The notes beneath the pieces were generated by a model. It was given only the letters and a program-made list of their open reading frames with translations, was not told the origin of the DNA and searched no databases. Positions 12,401 to 64,000 of a stretch of DNA of 64,000 bases are shown in pieces. The stretch comes from Amorphochlora amoebiformis (taxonomy: Eukaryota > Cercozoa > Chlorarachniophyceae), in contig BAAHQB010000003.1 of NCBI GenBank assembly GCA_054601695.1, forward strand, positions 1,860,001 through 1,924,000. The letters run 5' to 3'. Every line of letters starts with the position of its first letter. Positions within the stretch are counted from its first letter, which is position 1. The position numbers were made by a program, and so were the translations under genes.

Positions 12401-13316
12401 TTTTACGTAAAAAGAAAAAGATTTTGTATAAAAACTAGTGAAAAGGCAATAAAGCTTAGATTCAACTTGACTCATACACCTGTGAATACATACATACACA
12501 CAAATATAAGCGGTTTTACCTCTATCTCTCCCCTGTCGAGCTTCCCTTCCTCCACTCCTCCCCCGACCCTTCCCGATCCCACAAGGGCAACAACCGAACA
12601 CAGAAAGAGAGACGTTCCGAAAATCGCGCACATCCGAACAAATCTCAGCTTAAGCTCACCCATGAAATAGTTTGATCCGGAGAACAGGTATTGACTGTCT
12701 TGTCTATTGAGGGCCGAAGGTTCCCGCCAACATTTCGGGACCCAGGACTGATATTCGGTACCTACAAATTACCGATATCTTAAAAATAAATATTAAGGTT
12801 ATCAAATAAATAATATCTGCATAAAGAATGAAGATATTGATATATTGATTATGTTGTGATATCTATACCTGTTATCACGAATATATCTTATTAGATATTT
12901 ATGACATGGAATTTGCCGAGAAAATAAAAACATCACCACCAGGTCACCCATCCATCGGAACCGAATCACGCAATGCTGCTTCTCTACGTCGGGATCGTTG
13001 TGGTATCTTCATTTCATGTTTTATTCTTGGAAAAAAAAAGAGCTTGGTCAGATTGGATCTTGCTTGTTAGCAAAAAAATTTACTTCCATTTCTTTTTTTC
13101 GGGGAGAGAGGGGTGAACGGACGACGTGCATGCTCCAGCGAAAATATTGGGACTTGTTTTTGCCGTTTTCGGGGTAGTTTTTCGCTTTTCAGAGGTCCAA
13201 AGTTATGTTTGATCGGAAAGGGTTGGGTATCTAGACCCTTTCCAGTATTTTCACCCCAACGGTTACGGTACTACCAACGCTTTCTGTCATATAGATACTC
13301 TTCTAGATTCGTTAGC
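11726..13316. promoter_or_regulatory. Divergent intergenic region between RPDL and P450 genes
   Basis: Mixed block with two non-repetitive islands (about 11726-11815 and 12400-13316) around TA tracts, between the outward-facing first exons of a minus-strand and a plus-strand gene. Probably holds both promoters and 5' UTRs; no clear TATA box can be separated from the TA tracts. An open frame at about 12497-12670 (Pro/Ser-rich) is not assigned to a gene. Confidence 0.4.
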
Positions 13317-38294
<24,978 letters not shown>

Positions 38295-38329
38295 TAGGAG
38301 GTTATATATATATATATATATATACATAC

Positions 38330-38368
<39 letters not shown>

Positions 38369-38473
38369 ATATAATATATATATATATATATATGTATATA
38401 TGTGTATATGTCTAAAACATACACAAATATAATAATTATATGTACACTGTAAAATATGGGTGTGTCGTGTAGT

Positions 38474-38479
38474 AATAAA
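38474..38479 (+). promoter_or_regulatory. Candidate polyadenylation signal
   Basis: AATAAA about 180 bases past the P450 stop codon. Common by chance in AT-rich DNA, so weak. Confidence 0.25.
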
Positions 38480-38504
38480 AACAATATATATATATATATA
38501 TATA

Positions 38505-38556
<52 letters not shown>

Positions 38557-38599
38557 TATATATATACATATAGATATGCATATATAAGTTTTATTCATT

Positions 38600-38722
38600 A
38601 TGTTTAATACACCTTGCAAACAATCCACAGACGAATTAACCCAAACTGGAAAATCTCGCCGTTGCACAAGAAAGGGCCATACTTTCCACGTGAAGATTAT
38701 CAATCCAGAAGAGGCTGACTGA
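38600..38722 (+). CDS. Small uncharacterised ORF (40 aa)
   Basis: ATG to TGA in unique sequence; begins MFNTPCKQSTDELTQTGKSR, ends KIINPEEAD. Basic middle, acidic end. May be a short exon or chance; the minus strand is also open here. Confidence 0.2.
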   Translation: MFNTPCKQSTDELTQTGKSRRCTRKGHTFHVKIINPEEAD

Positions 38723-39311
38723 GGATTCATATCTTAGTTAATACTTGCGCCGGTGTGCCGTGAAGCCGTGCATCGAGTATTTTTCAAAGTAAGTGCTATG
38801 GGGGTGCTGATTACTACGGTGTACTGTGTTTTTTTTAAGGTAGTATTGCCCTAGCCAAACAGGGGGTTACTAGGGTGGGGTTGGAGAGATTTGGAGGTAC
38901 CACTCTCCAGTACTCGATGCATTGTCTAGATTGTGCTTAGGCTGTTCAAGTCACGCTATCAGTTAATTTATTCGCAGTCTCTGAAAGTCCATATTGTAAC
39001 AACATGCATGACGCTAGATATAACCTAGATAACCTTTAGAACCTCGCAGAGTGACTCGACTAGCTCGATATGTGCAAGACCTAGAAGACTAGCTATCTGT
39101 AGTATTTCTACTAGTAGATATATGATTTAGATGATCAATATCAGTTCAATAGAATATATGTACTAGATATATCTCAATATGACAGATGACTCTAGGACTA
39201 TGGTATAAAAACCAGAGAACATGTAATGTAAGTTTTCTAGGATTACTGTTACCTAGATTACATCATAGTACACTCGTTAATCTAGTTAATATTCTAGATG
39301 TACTCGACAGT

Positions 39312-39349
<38 letters not shown>

Positions 39350-39526
39350 TATAATATAATTAAAATAACTATAATCTAGTATTCATGCATTATTTACCTT
39401 GATTATAGAATCACAATACATGATAACTTGGCATTGTAATTGTAGTATAGTACTCAGAGTACTGTTGCCAAATACATCTGTGTAATTATAACGGTTGTGT
39501 ACATCGATATCTATTGGATCTAGCAT

Positions 39527-39730
39527 ATGTCTAGATGTAGCTCCTTGAACTTCCTTCTACCCACCCGGTCCGGATTTAGGGAATTTCGCGAAAGATACAT
39601 CACGCATCAGGATGAACATTCAAAGTTCCTGGGTAACTATGTTGCCCGAATGGGAATATGCGATTTTGCGCTGGTGGGGCGAGATGGGTTGTCATGCTCA
39701 AAAGCTAATTTTTATTTCCTCCCAATCTAA
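39527..39730 (+). CDS. Uncharacterised ORF (67 aa)
   Basis: ATG to TAA in unique intergenic DNA, with mixed amino acid composition and no microsatellite. Contains FREFRERYITHQDEH. No family recognised; could be a 5' UTR frame of the ANK-RhoGEF gene. Confidence 0.25.
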   Translation: MSRCSSLNFLLPTRSGFREFRERYITHQDEHSKFLGNYVARMGICDFALVGRDGLSCSKANFYFLPI

Positions 39731-39818
39731 GAAGACTTAGTGTAGATTGGACGATGTTGGAAAATAGAATAACCCAGGCTACTAGCTGAGCATCTAAGGC
39801 TGGCTAATCCTCCGGCGA

Positions 39819-40055
39819 ATGAATTTAGAGAAGGAGAATCATCTTCGGCATACGGAGGGGGGCGGAGAGCGGCAGGGTACGTTTCTTATTTCTATTCTAG
39901 GTGACAGTGAAGAAATTAGGGAAGCACGTTTATTTTTCCTCAATAATCGGCCTTTTTCGCCCCAACACACCCTTAAGAACACTCGCTGGTCTCACCCATC
40001 TGCTCGGGAGTTGTCAATAATGGAGCCCCGGGAATATGTAAAATCCCGGCGCTAG
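39819..40055 (+). CDS. Uncharacterised ORF (78 aa)
   Basis: ATG to TAG, 90 bases before the ANK-RhoGEF start codon, Arg/Glu-rich. Not recognised; may be an upstream frame or chance. Confidence 0.2.
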   Translation: MNLEKENHLRHTEGGGERQGTFLISILGDSEEIREARLFFLNNRPFSPQHTLKNTRWSHPSARELSIMEPREYVKSRR

Positions 40056-40145
40056 AGATAAATCCCCGGGATCCCGACTAGTGGAAACTCTCCGGATCTC
40101 CAAGAAATCTGAGACTCCCGGCACGTGCATCGCAGCGAGGCAACA

Positions 40146-64000
<23,855 letters not shown>

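Larger units (their letters stand above)
38295..40145. other. Intergenic region between P450 and ANK-RhoGEF genes
   Basis: TA-rich to about 38590, then largely unique, more GC-balanced DNA to 40145. Probably contains the P450 3' UTR and the promoter and 5' UTR of the ANK-RhoGEF gene. It contains frames at 38600-38722, 39527-39730 and 39819-40055 that match nothing I recognise. CTAG-containing words are dense at 39000-39560. Confidence 0.5.

Noticed and set aside
38769-38921. Perfect 11-base inverted repeat (tgcatcgagta)
   Set aside because: Expected by chance at about this length in 2 kb of searched pairs; no flanking duplication.

Overview
This is eukaryotic nuclear DNA, dominated by (TA)n tracts, GA/CT microsatellites and interstitial TTAGGG/CCCTAA arrays. 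Most long open frames are microsatellite artefacts (runs of Tyr-Ile, Ser-Leu or Arg-Glu). Read exon by exon, the window holds three intron-rich genes with very small exons (21-283 bases, mostly 35-80) in introns of about 0.1-3.2 kb built almost wholly from repeats. Every splice assignment below was tested by codon phase across the junction. The organism is not identifiable from sequence alone. TTAGGG telomere-type repeats, a Rho-family exchange factor, a P450 and GT-AG introns fit a protist or another non-plant eukaryote; the lack of any rRNA, tRNA or bacterial-style operon fits nuclear DNA.

Layout: (A) about 606-11725, minus strand: at least 13 exons of a protein with an acidic RPDL segment resembling putative glycosyltransferase-like proteins; it runs off the left edge. 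(B) 11726-13316: non-repetitive divergent intergenic region. (C) about 13317-38294, plus strand: a complete cytochrome P450 of 27 exons (about 529 aa) with AGxDTT, ExxR, PERF and the FGxGxRxCxG heme loop. (D) 38295-40145: non-repetitive intergenic region with small uncharacterised frames. (E) 40146 to beyond 64000, plus strand: an ankyrin-repeat / RhoGEF (DH) / PH protein with a possible N-myristoylation start; 27 full exons plus the start of a 28th.

The most unusual signal is a genome-architecture phenomenon. Introns contain serial partial copies ('echoes') of the adjoining exon end together with its splice site, each separated by a fresh (TA)n tract. Copies of the acceptor plus the exon 5' part lie upstream of an exon, and copies of the exon 3' part plus the donor lie downstream. 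More than twenty exons show it, with one to ten copies each, in all three genes and on both strands. Some arrays show a stepwise divergence gradient toward the real exon, and some differences are synonymous. Telomere-type repeats also supply splice donors (GTTAGG, GTAACC) and acceptors (CCCTAG) directly.

The three genes show no obvious functional link: one possible glycan-related enzyme, one monooxygenase, one Rho GTPase activator. They share the same intron architecture. Phase below means the number of bases of a split codon left at the end of the upstream exon.
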